A stretch of 64,000 nucleotides of DNA from Chlorocebus sabaeus (GCF_047675955.1 NC_132914.1:40015521-40079520); one strand, 5' to 3'; positions 10,741-21,480 are shown, numbered from the stretch's first letter. The notes: generated by a model not told the origin, from the letters alone. Numbers and translations are program-made.

Positions 10741-11340
10741 TTATATGGAGGGAGAGTCTTGAAAGTTATTTGAATGACTTAGTAAAAAAAAAAATCTGCA
10801 GTCAAAAGATTTTTCTTCCAAGTAATTTCTTAATCAGCAATAGAGAAAAGAATTTAGATGTAAGAAAGCAATCTTTTATAAACACTGACGAACAGACATA
10901 CCAGAAAATATATAGGAAGATCTTCCCTGGAGTCACATAGGCTCAGAATTCAGAAACCTTTGCCTTGTAGAATTTCAAAGCCTGATGCCAAGTCAAAAAA
11001 AGAAAGAAGGATGTATAAGTTATGAATACTCTGAAAAGACTCCCACCTCATTAATACGTCTCAAAACACATCGCTTAAGGGTAAAGTTAATTAAATCACA
11101 GTACACATAAATTTGAAATGGACTGGTAATCAATCACAGACAAAATTATGTTATATAGAGACAAAATGAGAATAGTGGATATAAAAATTAAGTGAAAACA
11201 GATTCACACAACGGAAGGAACTTTTCACCTGACTTAATGCTGACTGTCTATACTATCCAGCTTTCAGGGATATTTGATGCAAACTGAGTAAAGAATTAAA
11301 TATTCTTCTTCATTTGAGATCTTCTAAAGTAGTGAATCTC
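10741..11340. other. Single-copy AT-rich DNA, no gene seen
   Basis: No repeat or exon evidence. A short A-run and AAAGAAAGAAGG near 11000 are the only low-complexity parts. Confidence 0.4.
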
Positions 11341-11611
11341 ATTTTGGGAGGCCGAGGTGAGAGAATTACTTCAGATCAGGAGTTTGAGATCAGCCTTACC
11401 AACATGGTGAAACCCTGTTTTTACTAAAAATACAAAAATTAGCCAGGTGTGGTGGCATGTGCCTATAATCCCAGCTGCTCGGGAGGCTGAGGTGGGAGGA
11501 TTGCTCGAACTGGGGAGGTGGTGGTTGCAGTGAGCCGAGATCATGCCACCGTACTCCAGCCTGGGTGACACAGCGAGACTCCATCTCAAACAAAACGAAA
11601 TAAAATAGTGA
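11341..11611 (+). mobile_element. 5'-truncated Alu SINE
   Basis: Starts at the internal Alu position TTTTGGGAGGCCGAGG, lacking the first 25-30 bases. The target duplication TAGTGAATCT flanks this truncated form (left near 11330, right near 11607), which shows truncation occurred during insertion. Confidence 0.94.
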
Positions 11612-12094
11612 ATCTTCCATTTAGCACTTGATAATTTCTTAAACTGGCTATAAAACTCTTAAATTTACTGGCTGAATTATGCAGTTTTGTGGATTTTTCT
11701 GAGACCTTTATATGTGTTTTCTTGTTGTCTGTCCTTGGGCCTTTCACTTTCATTTCATTTCAACTATTTTGCAAGAAAAGAAAGGAAAGAAACTTGAACC
11801 AGCCATTCTTATTACTTGTTAACAGTTCTGCCAAAATACACCCCAAGTTTTTGCTTGTTTTGTTTTGAATTAGCTGCAAGTTCCAAGTATTCATGCATTC
11901 TCACTAACATAGGAACAATCAACAGGAGGTGTGAAGTTACTTTCTATAGCTGGAATAATTTCTATCCCTGAAAAGTTGTTTCCCTGATAAATCTTCCTCC
12001 TTTAACATAGAAACTTAGAATTGGAGGGGTCTTAGCGATGAGCTACTGCAAACCTTTACAGAGGCATCTTCCTAGCAACTACTACTAGGAGGAA
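11612..12094. other. Single-copy DNA, no gene seen
   Basis: Contains a CATTTCATTTCA repeat and AAGAAAAGAAAGGAAAGAAA near 11772-11792. No exon-like features. Confidence 0.4.
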
Positions 12095-12230
12095 GTGATG
12101 TATGGTGGAAAGAACAAAGGTTTGGGAGTCAGACAGACCTAATTAATAACCCTGGTATGCCACCTAAAACTTTTGAATTTCAGTTTATTTATCTGTAAAT
12201 GAGGCTAGCAAAAGGTATTCATGAGGCCCT
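12095..12230 (+). repeat. MIR SINE fragment
   Basis: Plus-strand MIR order: TGTATGGTGGAAAGAAC, GGTTTGGGAGTCAGACAGAC, CAGTTTATTTATCTGTAAAT. Confidence 0.7.
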
Positions 12231-12274
12231 TGGGCAGATTATGTAATATAACATATATACAAGGGCCAGCAGCA

Positions 12275-12505
12275 CCATGCCATGGATAAACCCCAGGACT
12301 CAGAGTTGGAGCTGAACCCAGCAGGGTCCTGTCCCAGCTTTGTCTCTTCAAGGCTGTGTATTTCTGGACAGGTCACTTATCTTCTCTAAGGCCCAGTTTT
12401 CCTATCTGTAAAATGGGGAAAAAAATACACCTAATTCATGATATTATTTTTAAAGACTGAATGGGATAATGTATGCTATGGTCAAATAATGTGATCTATT
12501 ATCAT
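12275..12505 (+). repeat. MIR SINE
   Basis: A second plus-strand MIR next to the first: ACTCAGAGTTGGAGCTGAAC, TCTGGACAGGTCACTTATCT, CCTATCTGTAAAATGGGG, then ACTGAATGGGATAATGTATG. Confidence 0.8.
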
Positions 12506-12645
12506 TAGGTCAATTCAGATTAAAAGCCAGGAGCTGGATAAACCCACTTCCAAGGTTCTCAGATTAACAATGTTATATACCTAATAAAGGCAGCTATGTA
12601 ACTGATAATTTATGAGAGGAAAATTAAGGTTATACATTCATAGTA

Positions 12646-13169
12646 CAGGTTAAGTATCCTTTATCTGAAGTACTTGGGACAAGAAGTGTTTTGGATTTTT
12701 GACTTTTTTGAATTTTGGGATATTTGCATATATGTAATGAGATATCATGAACATGGAACCCAAGTCTCAACATGAAATTTAATTATGTTTCATATACAAC
12801 TTACACACATAGCCTGAAAGTAATTTTTAACAATATTTTAAATAATTCTGTGCATGAGACAAAGTTTTTAAATTTTGTTTGTTTTGTGTTTTTTAACAGA
12901 CATGTGGTCTCACTATGTTGCCCACGCTGGCCTCAAATTCCTGAGCTTATGTGATTCTCCTGCCTTAGCCTCCGAAAGCACTAGGATTACAGGAGTGAGC
13001 CACTGCACTCAGCTGAAACAAAGTTTTAACTGCAACCAGTCACTTGAGGTCAACCAGTTACTTGAGGTGTGGAATTTTCTATTTGTGGTGTCATGTTGGT
13101 GTGCTCAAAATGTTTCAGATTCTGGAGGATTTCAGATTTTGGATTTTTGAATTAGGGATGTTTAACCTG
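12646..13169. mobile_element. Tigger-type (Tc1/mariner) DNA transposon relic
   Basis: Inverted ends CAGGTTAAGTATCCTTTATC (left) and GGGATGTTTAACCTG (right), each bordered by TA (12644-12645, 13170-13171). Internal pieces such as GGATATTTGCATATATGTAA and TTCAGATTCTGGAGGATTTC fit this family. A reverse Alu monomer is inserted at about 12896-13013. No transposase frame is left. Confidence 0.8.
12896..13013 (-). mobile_element. Alu monomer inserted in Tigger element
   Basis: Reverse single arm: CACTATGTTGCCCACGCTGG to GTGAGCCACTGCACTCAGC. The flanks GAGACAAAG (about 12857) and GAAACAAAG (13014) may be an aged duplication. Confidence 0.78.
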
Positions 13170-13171
13170 TA

Positions 13172-13636
13172 TATGCCGTAGTAAAAAACCATACACATAA
13201 ATATTTATTATGTGCTTCCTAAGCATAAGTCAATATAGAAGACAAAAAGCGGGGAACCCAAAGAGGATAACATAGGGTACTACTGAGAAGATACCCATCT
13301 AGAAGGGGTCAAAGGCATCTACACACACTGGAATAACTAACTTCACAAGTAGTAAATGCTAAGTGGTAAATAAAGGGTGCAAAATAATAAACACTCCAGG
13401 AGTTCCGAAGAGCAAAGCTAGGCTCACTTTCAGAAGGTACAGTCAAAAGAAGAGGAGGTGGGATTTGTGTTGAGTCTTCAAGGTGGGATTTGGAGAGGAG
13501 GAGAGTAGCATGGAGGTCATTATTTCAGATGGAGAAAATGTGCTATCCTGTCCATCCCTCACCTCCAATTGAAATTGATGACAAAGATGCAAATCTGAGT
13601 CTCAGAATATTCCATCACTTGGTTTAAGAAGGGTGA
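13172..13636 (-). repeat. Probable ancient L2-derived sequence
   Basis: The stretches AAGAAGAGGAGGTGGGATTTG, GAGTCTTCAAGGTGGGATTT and the preceding AGTAAATGCTAAGTGG resemble reverse L2 interior sequence. Divergence is high, so the call is weak. Confidence 0.4.
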
Positions 13637-13960
13637 GGCTAGGCGTGGTGGCTCATGCCTATAATCCCAGCACTTTGGGAGGCCGAGGCAGGTGGATCAC
13701 TTGAGGCCAGGAGTTTGAGACTAGTCTGGCCAACATAGTGAAACCCTGTCTCTACTAAAAATACAAAAATTGGCTGAGTGTGATAGCATGTGCCTATACT
13801 CCCAGCTACTTGGGAGGTTGAGGAGGGAGAATCGCTTGAACCTGGGAGGCAGAGGTTGCAGTGAGCGAAGATCGGGCCACTGCACTCCAGCTTGGGCGAC
13901 AGAGTGTGAGACCCTTTCTCTAAAAAAACAAAAAACAAAAAACAAACAAACAAAAAACCC
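13637..13960 (+). mobile_element. AluS SINE
   Basis: Complete dimer from GGCTAGGCGTGGTGGCTC to GAGACCCTTTCTC, with a tail that has decayed into AAAAAACA units. Confidence 0.95.
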
Positions 13961-14479
13961 ACCCAGATAAAGGTCACTTCTCTCCATAGAAAGCTAGAAT
14001 AAAACCATTAGGGGCAATATTAATGAACAATTTGCTACCCGCCCAGCGTTCCTCATTTCCCAGATGTGCATGGTATTAAACTGATGAAGTTTGGTCAGGG
14101 GTAAGAACACGCATCAAACTGATTACAGCAGAATCCTTAACATTTTCAGGAGTCATGTGCAGAGTTCTCAGGTTAGGGTTTACTATGACTCAAAGCCACA
14201 TCTTTCCTTCAGGGTCCGAAATCATGGAACCCACCCCCACCCCTCACTGACATCTCCACCTCAATGACTCAAAGGCACCACACATTCTCTCTCTCTAGAA
14301 TGCACAAGCCTCCTCCCAACAACTGCCTAAACCCGAACCTACAAGTCCCCATAGACTCTTCCCTCTCTTCCCTAGCTTGTGTAATAGATGGCTCACTTAT
14401 CTCTCCAGTCTGCTTCCACCTCCTCTAATCTATCCATACACCACACTGCTGCCACATAGAGTATCACCTACAGGATACA
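13961..14479. other. Single-copy DNA, possible L2 continuation
   Basis: C-rich, with a CCCACCCCCACCCC run near 14231 and CTCTCTCTCT near 14288. The part after about 14390 grades into the L2 fragment that follows. Confidence 0.4.
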
Positions 14480-14906
14480 ATCTGAACTTCTTAGCAAGGC
14501 TCCAAAGGGCATCATTATCTGGCCCCAGCCTACCAGTCTGACCTGAGCTTCCAACATGCTTCCCTTGAAATTTGCATTCCGGCAACATCTAATTACCTAA
14601 GAGGTCCTTGAGCTTAACTTGCTTTGGGGGCCTCCCTGTCTTGCACACACTCTTCCCTCTTTACTATACTGACAACTTGGGAAACTTCCACTCATCCTTC
14701 TAGCCCAAGTTCAAGTAGCATCTCTGCTCTGAATCTTGTTTGACACCTTTGCACATGCTGAAATGCTCCGCTGTCCACATACCTCACAGTATTGCTATTG
14801 TTCACAAGGTCTGACTTTGCACCCACATTGCAAGCCCCTTGAAATCAGGGACAAAATATTTTTCTCCTTTTGTCCTCCAACCGGGCACACAGTAGTCCAG
14901 CCAAAC
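14480..14906 (+). repeat. LINE L2 fragment
   Basis: Plus-strand L2 3' region: TATCTGGCCCCAGCCTACC, TCTAGCCCAAGTTCAAGTAG, CATTGCAAGCCCCTTGAAAT, CAGGGACAAAATATTT, CGGGCACACAGTAG. It is interrupted at the tail by the next Alu monomer. Confidence 0.75.
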
Positions 14907-14922
14907 AAAAATCTGTTGAGTA

Positions 14923-15073
14923 TAGTGGCACATGCCTGTGGTCCCAGCTACTCAGAGGCCAAGGTGGGAGAATCACTTGAGTCCAGGAGGTCGAGGCTGC
15001 AGTGAGCCATGATCGCGCCACTGCACTCCAGCCTGGGCAACAGAGTGAGACCTTATCTTAAAAGAAAGAAACA
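14923..15073 (+). mobile_element. Alu right-arm monomer with 16-base target duplication
   Basis: Only the right monomer is present, from GTGGCACATGCCTGTGGTC to AGTGAGACCTTATCTT and a short A-rich tail. A perfect duplication AAAAATCTGTTGAGTA occurs at 14907-14922 and 15074-15089. This shows the single arm was the inserted unit, as for a FRAM or a severely 5'-truncated Alu. Confidence 0.9.
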
Positions 15074-15089
15074 AAAAATCTGTTGAGTA

Positions 15090-16684
15090 AATGACTGAAT
15101 TTTAAAATGAGGAAAAGAAGCAGCAGTATCATTTGGTTAAAACCAACAAGTTTGAAGAAATTCACTGGAAACATTAGTTTATTTACTGGAACAGAAGGGG
15201 TCACTTGCATAAGGGTATTCTCTATCAGTTTACCCTTTCTTTGAAACTACTAACAAAACAGTCTCTCAAATGTCATACTATAGAGCAAAGAAACACAGTG
15301 GTATCTGTTGAAAAGACATAACCCCTACAGTACTACCTGAATTTACAGAGTTTCTGAACTGTTTTCAACTGATACTCCGATGTATCTAGAAAATTACCAA
15401 TCCTCTTCCTACTACAAAACAACAAATCAACAGAAAACACCACAAAAACTTAGAACCAGCAAGTCAACAGAGTTTTAGCAGTAACTTAGCTTTGAGAATG
15501 CTCGAAGTTACTTTCAAAGCCCATCTATAAGGGAGGAGACATTATGAAATTGTCAAGAGAATGTCTCCTTTTTGGCATTCCTTGACTAACAGGGTAACAC
15601 ACAGATTCCTGCCTGAAGTACTAGGGCTGAACTCTAAAATCCTCAAGTTTTGAGTGTTTGGTTAATTGCAATCATTTACTTTCCTTGGGAATTAATAGAA
15701 ACCATCTGCTTAATGATAAAGCTGAGCTCTGCAATTATTTGAGGAAAAATGTGCCACAGTCAGCATTAAAAAGCCTTATTGAGGAAGCCTGCTAGACATA
15801 CGTATTTTTTTTATAATTAAAGCCAATTGCATTCATTAATTTTAAAATGCTGTTGTGATCAGCTACCTCTTTTTAAAAATTTATCAGCACCACCCTTGTT
15901 AATGTGCACCTATGCAACCTTCAATTTTAAACTTACAGTAGCTTCAATAACTATAATTGTACAGATGGTTGTGATCACACATCAGAATGTTGAGGTGATC
16001 ATGAGAAAAAATAAAGATGGAGAAATAAATGTCTACTGTGAACCACATATCTGCCTTCTGGGTCTGATACCTGTGTGTAGCAGAGTTATTTTACTTCCTA
16101 GCAAACAGGAAGATTATTGTAAGCACTCCAAACAAACTGACTTTGAACTGGTCATCAGTCAAAGCCCATAATACTAACTGCAGTTCTGCTAGCAGATGTG
16201 GAGGGTCTCAGAAAAACAGGCAGCTTTTGTTACACAGCAGCCTGCAGAACAGGAAGAGCCAACAAAGTCCCCACTGAATGGCTGTAAATATTGATCCACC
16301 TGTAAAGAATAAGGGTGCCAACTCTGTATGATGGCAAATAAATAAAGGAGGAGAGTGGAGGAAAGATTAACACACACATTAGGGCCAATTGCTTGAAGCT
16401 GGTTTCTTCTCCCTGTGTGTGGTCCAAGGGAAGAGGAGATATTTATTTGGACATCCTCCCTTCCAAAAGGTCGGCTGTCTGTTTTTCAATGGGTCCAATG
16501 CTAGAGTCCAGTTAATTTCATAAGCAGACACCATATAGTTCTGAAGCAACTTAATAAAGGATTTTGAATTTTTAAAAGAGGTGGGAAGCAGCTGATCCAC
16601 CCCACCTCAACCAAAAACCCCCAAAACAAAAAGCCCCATTATATTTCTATGATGTTTAAAACTACTACAGTCCTTAACCTACAG
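15090..16684. other. Single-copy block, no confirmed gene
   Basis: No transposon sequence was recognised for 1.6 kb. A 114-codon ATG-initiated frame lies at 15827-16171 (plus strand) with no recognisable domain or splice context. On the minus strand a polypyrimidine-AG (CCTTATTCTTTACAG) ends near 16301 and could serve as a splice acceptor, but no matching donor was found. The block may hold regulatory sequence; nothing here proves it. Confidence 0.4.
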
Positions 16685-17275
16685 TATGGCACGGAGGCTA
16701 AGAAGATGGATTTTGTCAAGTACGACAAATATTGACTGAAATCTCCATTAGCCATTCACCACCTGTACACATTCAAGAAAGTTACTTTTTTTTTTTTTTT
16801 TTTTTTTGAGACACGGTCTCACTCTGTTGCCTAGGCTGGAGTGCAGTTATGCAATTTCAGTTCACTACAACCTCTGCCTCCTGGGCTCAAGTGAACCTCC
16901 CACCTCAGCCTCCCTAGTAGCTGGGACCACAGGTGCATGCCACCATGCCCAGCTAATTTTTGTATTTTTTAGTAGAGACAGGGTTTTGCCATGTTGCCTA
17001 GGCTGGTCTTGAACTCCTGGGTTCAAGCAATCCTCCTACCTTGGCCTCCCAAAGTGCTGGGATTACAGGTGTGAGCTACCGCGCCAGGCCAAGAAAGTTC
17101 CTTAATGTTACTCTACCTTACTTCCTATTTCTGTAAAATGGAGGCAATATTAATAACAGGAAACTAAGTAAGATAATGTATGAAAAGCACTTAGTCCAGA
17201 TCCGGAACAGAGCAAGTGCTCCACAAAGGTGGTTGTATTTGCTTTATTATTCTTATTGTCATTACAGCCGAAGTC
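16685..17275 (+). repeat. MIR SINE split by an Alu
   Basis: The left half (GGCACGGAGGCTAAGAAGAT to CATTCAAGAAAGTTAC) and right half (TATTTCTGTAAAATGGAGGC, GTATGAAAAGCACTTAGTCC, CAAGTGCTCCACAAAGG) read as one MIR when the Alu at 16786-17090 is removed. Confidence 0.75.
16786..17090 (-). mobile_element. Alu SINE inserted in MIR
   Basis: Reverse complete dimer with a 22-base T tail. Target duplication AAGAAAGTTAC (left, 16775) and AAGAAAGTTCC (right, 17091). Confidence 0.96.
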
Positions 17276-17510
17276 AAAGAATTAGCAATAAAGTCTCAGG
17301 AATCACCAATGGGGGTCCCACCGTCAGGAGGAAGGCATCTCCTCTCTTCTGTCCAGAGGGACTTGAGGGAGGACGTTAAGAGTTGGGCACAGACCGCTGT
17401 GAGTAGGAGTAGCAAGCAGCACTTGTATTAGGAACATACGTAAAGACCCTGTTTTAAATTGGAGTAAACACAATCGCATTTCTGACAAATAGGGAAGTGG
17501 TCTCTGAGAA

Positions 17511-17823
17511 TGGCGGTCCCCAATCTTTTTGGCACCAGGGACCCGTTTCATGGAAGACACGGGGGTGGAGTGTGAGAGGATGTTTTCATCAGGCAGTAGA
17601 TCCTCATCGGAAGTGCGCCATCTAAGGAGGTTAGATCCCGCTCCTGCGCGGTTCACAATAGAGTTTGAGCTCCTCTGGGAATCTAATGCTGCGGCTCATC
17701 CGACAGGAGGCGGAGCTCGGGCTGTATTGCTTGCTTGCCGGCGGCTCACCTCCTGCTGTGCAGCCCGGTTCCTAATAGGCCAAGGACTGGTACTGGTCTT
17801 TGGCCTAGGTGTGGGGACTCCTG
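17511..17823. mobile_element. hAT-type MITE with 8-bp target duplication
   Basis: Inverted ends: TGGCGGTCCCCAATC (left) and GTGTGGGGACTCCTG (right). Flanking 8-mers TCTGAGAA (17503-17510) and TCTTAGAA (17824-17831) match at 7 of 8 positions. The body matches the GC-rich family with TTTTTGGCACCAGGGACC, CATCAGGCAGTAGATCC, GGAGGCGGAGCTCGGGC and CACCTCCTGCTGTGCAGCCC. It is non-coding and moderately CpG-rich for this window. Confidence 0.8.
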
Positions 17824-17882
17824 TCTTAGAATATGAATATTTATGTGTCATCCCCAGGTTCTTAATTTCCTCCCCCTCCCTC

Positions 17883-18183
17883 GGCCGGGCGTGGTGGCAC
17901 ATGCTGTAATCCCAGCACTTTAGAAGGCTGAGGCGGGCGGATCACCTGAGGTCAGGAGATAGAGACCATCCTGGCTAACACGGTGAAACCCTGTCTCTAC
18001 TAAAACTACAAAAAAATTAGCTGGGCGTGGTGGTGGGCGCCTGTAGTTCCAGCTACTCGGCAGGCTGAGGCAGAAGAATGACGTGTACCCGAGGCGGAGC
18101 TTGCAGTGAGCCGAGATCCTACCACTGCACTCCAGCCGGGACGACAGAGCAAGGCTCGGTCTCAAAAAAAAAAAAAAAAAAAA
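17883..18183 (+). mobile_element. AluY-like SINE
   Basis: Complete dimer with GAGACCATCCTGGCTAACAC, GCGGAGCTTGCAGTGAGC and a 22-base poly(A) tail. Confidence 0.96.
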
Positions 18184-18194
18184 TCTCCAAACAG

Positions 18195-18425
18195 TAAGTC
18201 CATTGTGTTGTGTTAGTGAAAGGCAGATTGGCTCTAGAATCAGGGGCCAGGGGGGAATGGGGGGGGACAGGGGGGTCTGAGTGTCTGAGTGTCCCTCTTG
18301 CTCCATCATTGCCCAAGGTAATGTCACCTTGGGCAAGTTACTTAACCTGTCTGAGCTTCAGTTTCCTCATCTGTAAAATACAGATAATAGCAGGCACTCT
18401 GAATGTGATGGAGGGAGTGGTACTC
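18195..18425 (+). repeat. MIR SINE
   Basis: TGGCTCTAGAATCAGGGGCC, a G-rich patch (18241-18276), TTGGGCAAGTTACTTAACC and CAGTTTCCTCATCTGTAAAA are in MIR order. Confidence 0.8.
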
Positions 18426-18551
18426 TAGCAAGTTAAGACAATGGCTTGTAGGGTTGGACTGCCGAGGTTCAAGTCTGGTTCTACTGCCAGGTGACATGCA
18501 GCAGATCACTGAACATCTGCCTCAGTTCTCTCCTTTAAAAACGGAGACAAA

Positions 18552-18887
18552 GGCCAGGCACAGTGGCTCACACCTGTAATCCCAGCACTTTGGGAGGCTG
18601 AGGTGGGCGGATCACCTGAGGTCAGAAGTTAGAGACCAACCTGGCCAACACTGCGAAAGCCCATCTCTACTAAAAATTATAAAAATTAGTGGGGCTTGGT
18701 GGCGGCGCCTGTAATCCCAGCTACTCGGGAGGCTGAGGCAGGAGAATCGCTTGAACCCGGCAGGCAGAGGTTGCAGTAGGCCGAGACTGCGCCATTGCAC
18801 TCTAGCCTGGGCGAAAGAGCAAGACTCCGTCTTAAACAAGAGCGAGACTCCGTCTCAAACAAAACAAAACAAAACAAAACAAACAAA
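18552..18887 (+). mobile_element. AluS SINE with duplicated 3' end
   Basis: Complete Alu to GCAAGACTCCGTCTTAAACA, after which GAGCGAGACTCCGTCTCAAA repeats the last 20 or so Alu bases. An (AAAAC)n tail follows and leads into the (CCA)12 run. Confidence 0.95.
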
Positions 18888-18923
18888 CCACCACCACCAC
18901 CACCACCACCACCACCACCACCA
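18888..18923. repeat. (CCA)12 trinucleotide microsatellite
   Basis: Twelve uninterrupted CCA units between (AAAAC)n runs at the end of the Alu. Uninterrupted trinucleotide runs of this length are usually length-polymorphic. Confidence 0.97.
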
Positions 18924-19080
18924 AAACAAAACAGGAGACCAAAACACCCATCAAGCTGTGATGATACTAAATAAGCTGACACTATACAGGGTCTTAGAAC
19001 AATTCATTTTGTTTGTTGCTGTGAAGATTAAAAGAAATAACGCATGTAAGTCTTGCATATGTTATGTGCTCATTACATAG

Positions 19081-19416
19081 TGTTCCTCATTCTTATTCCT
19101 CATTCTTATTGTAAAGGAAATACAAAATACAAATGACTAAAAAAAGGAAAAAGTAAAATAACCCATAATTTCACATTGAAAACTTAGAATTGAGTAAAGG
19201 CCTACACAAATGACCAAAATGGTAGTTGGAGAAAAATTCTATTTCCAAGGTAACTATGGCCATTGATTTCTCTAGTTATCTTTTTAAAAGGAGACGGAAT
19301 AGACACTGATGTCTTCCAAAGGTGGGAGGTGACTTTTGTATTTCCCTTTTAGACTAGTTTGCAGTTTACAAGTTACTCAAAGGGCAAACTGAAAACCTGT
19401 GAGGAAGGAAAGCATC
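19081..19416. other. Single-copy spacer
   Basis: TTCCTCATTCTTA is repeated in tandem near 19082-19107. No other feature recognised. Confidence 0.45.
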
Positions 19417-19704
19417 GGCCAGGCGTGGTGGCTCAGGCCTGTAATCCCAGCACTTTGGGAGGCCAAGGCGGGCGGATCAAGAGGTCAGGAGATCGAGACC
19501 ATCCTGGCTAACACGGTGAAATCCCGTCTCTACCAAAAAAAAAAATACAAAAAATTAGCTGGGCGTGGTGGTGGGCGCCTGTAGTCCCAGCTACTTGGGA
19601 GACTGAGGCAGGAGAATGGCGTGAACCTGGAAGGCAGAGCTTTGCAGTGAGCCGAGATCGCACCACTGCACTCCAGCCTGGGCAACAGAGTGAAACTCCG
19701 TCTC

Positions 19705-19730
<26 letters not shown>
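19417..19730 (+). mobile_element. AluY-like SINE
   Basis: GGCCAGGCGTGGTGGCTCAG to poly(A). It carries GAGACCATCCTGGCTAACAC and GGCGTGAACCTGG. GGAAAGCATC (left) and GAAAAGCATC (right) form the target duplication. Confidence 0.96.
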
Positions 19731-19735
<5 letters not shown>

Positions 19736-20135
19736 CATCACAAGAGGTGTGGCAAATTCTTACTAGAATAAAAAGAAGTTTCAAGTTTAAAAAAGGACTT
19801 TTAACCAAACCCAAGACAATAAAGGGAGTGAATTTGCTAATGCCAACAAAGCCCAGTTCTCTTTGTGGTGAAGGTTATAAAACACAGAACCTTCCCACTA
19901 AAATCGAGGCTCACGTTCCCTTCACCAACTCTTTCCCTAAGGTACTGGGCAATAAGATGAAAATTCCTCTAGTTTAAATAAAACAAAATGACTAGAACTT
20001 TTTTTTTCCTTACACGAGTACCTCACTAGGTAGTGCAATATGGACACTTAGATGGGATGGTTCATTTAAGTGTTGCTTTGGGTGGGTAGCTATCAAAAAC
20101 ATTCTTCAAACTCCTTTAAAATACATAAATTCTCA

Positions 20136-20438
20136 GGCTGGGCGCAGTGGCTCATGCCTATAATCCCAGCACTTTGGGAGACCGAGGAGGGTGGATCACC
20201 TGAGGTCAGGAGCTCGAGACCAGACTGGCCAACATGGTGAAACCCTGTAACTACTAAAAATACAAAAAATTAGCCAGGTATGGTGGCGCACGCCTGTAAT
20301 CCCAGTTACTCCGGAGGCTGAGAGAGGAGAATCACTTGATCCTGGGAGGCAGAGGTTGCAGTGAGTAGAGATCACGCCATTGTACTCCAGTGTGGGCGAC
20401 AAGAGTGAAACTCGTCTCAAAAACAAAACAAAACAAAA
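20136..20438 (+). mobile_element. AluS SINE
   Basis: Complete dimer from GGCTGGGCGCAGTGGCTC to ACTCGTCTCAAAAAC, with an AAAACA-type tail. Confidence 0.95.
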
Positions 20439-21339
20439 TGAAAAGCAGTAATTTCTGTTAGACTATAGAGGAAAATGGAATAGACTTAGCACAACTATTT
20501 TGGGGTTGAATAGTATTATTGTGGTTGTATATGCGAAAAACAATAACCTTTATGTGAGAGTATAAAATCAGTTTAGCAATGTTTCTTTTCACTGCTTTTC
20601 TTATTCCCACCTTTAAAATTTAAAACCTTTCACAACATATATTTACCTGAATGTTACATACTCATAATTAGCTTTTTCTTACAAGGGAACACAAAGATCA
20701 TTATTTCAATGTTTTGTTGAGTTTCAAATGACACAGAGCTCTGAGTTGAAAATGTTCTCATTATGGCTTTTTATGGTTTAACACAAAATTTTGAGATAGA
20801 ACAAATGGGTATTTGTAAGGTAAAATACATTCTAAATATTTTAATAATTAGTAAATAAAGGTAACAGTAAAAAAAAAAATAGCTTTTAAAAAAGCATCCC
20901 CCTAGAATCCTTCTAGAATGGCCATTATTTCTATATAGCATTTTCTTTATATACCACTTGGTTGTTCAGCATTAGCAATAACCTCACTCCTAACCCCAGT
21001 GCATATAAACCTTCTATTATTCTAAGGGCCCAGAGAGTAAAAAGAATCATGCCTTTCACTATTTAATCACCAAATTTGATTTTTTTTACAAATAGCCTGA
21101 GGTTAGGTCTGTAATATTATGTATCTCTTAATTCCACTTTGAAGGTAAGCAAACATTTACCACCTCACTCAGTTGCTAAATACAATCCATATTATTTTCT
21201 GTAATTCAGGCATAAAGTCCTATTGATTATGTGCAAGTGGCCACTTACTAGGTTGCCTTAAGCAATTGATTGTTGAATTCGCTGAATGAACGTCTCTGGC
21301 TTTGAGAGGCAAAAAGCTACAGACTTCATTACAACCCTC
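20439..21339. other. Single-copy AT-rich block
   Basis: No transposon or exon recognised. AT-rich, with an A10 run at about 20868. Confidence 0.45.
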
Positions 21340-21480
21340 TCCCTGCATAAAGGGTTTCAATGTTTCCCAGGTCCAAGGATTAAGCCCCAAATGTTTGTGA
21401 GGCCAGCAAGACCCTGGAAGACCTGGCTCCTTCCCTCTGCCCCATTCCATCCCAAGACATGATCGTCTTTGTTCTTTCTA
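21340..21480 (+). repeat. LINE L2-like fragment
   Basis: CAGGTCCAAGGATTAAGCCC, CAGCAAGACCCTGGAAGACC and TGGCTCCTTCCCTCTGCCCC resemble the L2 segment describing laboratory-style CTCCAAG/CTGGCCCC motifs. Diverged. Confidence 0.5.

Larger units (their letters stand above)
18432..19080 (+). repeat. Second MIR SINE, split by an Alu
   Basis: Left part: TTAAGACAATGGCTTGTAGG, GAGGTTCAAGTCTGGTTCTA, TCAGTTCTCTCCTTTAAAAA. Right part after the Alu: GTTGCTGTGAAGATTAAAAG, GTAAGTCTTGCATATG. The flanks GGAGACAAA and GGAGACCAAA are the Alu target duplication. Confidence 0.65.

Noticed and set aside
15827..16171. 114-codon ATG-initiated frame in single-copy DNA
   Set aside because: It lacks a recognisable domain, promoter or splice context. 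Length is within what chance allows in 64 kb with six frames, so it was not called a gene.
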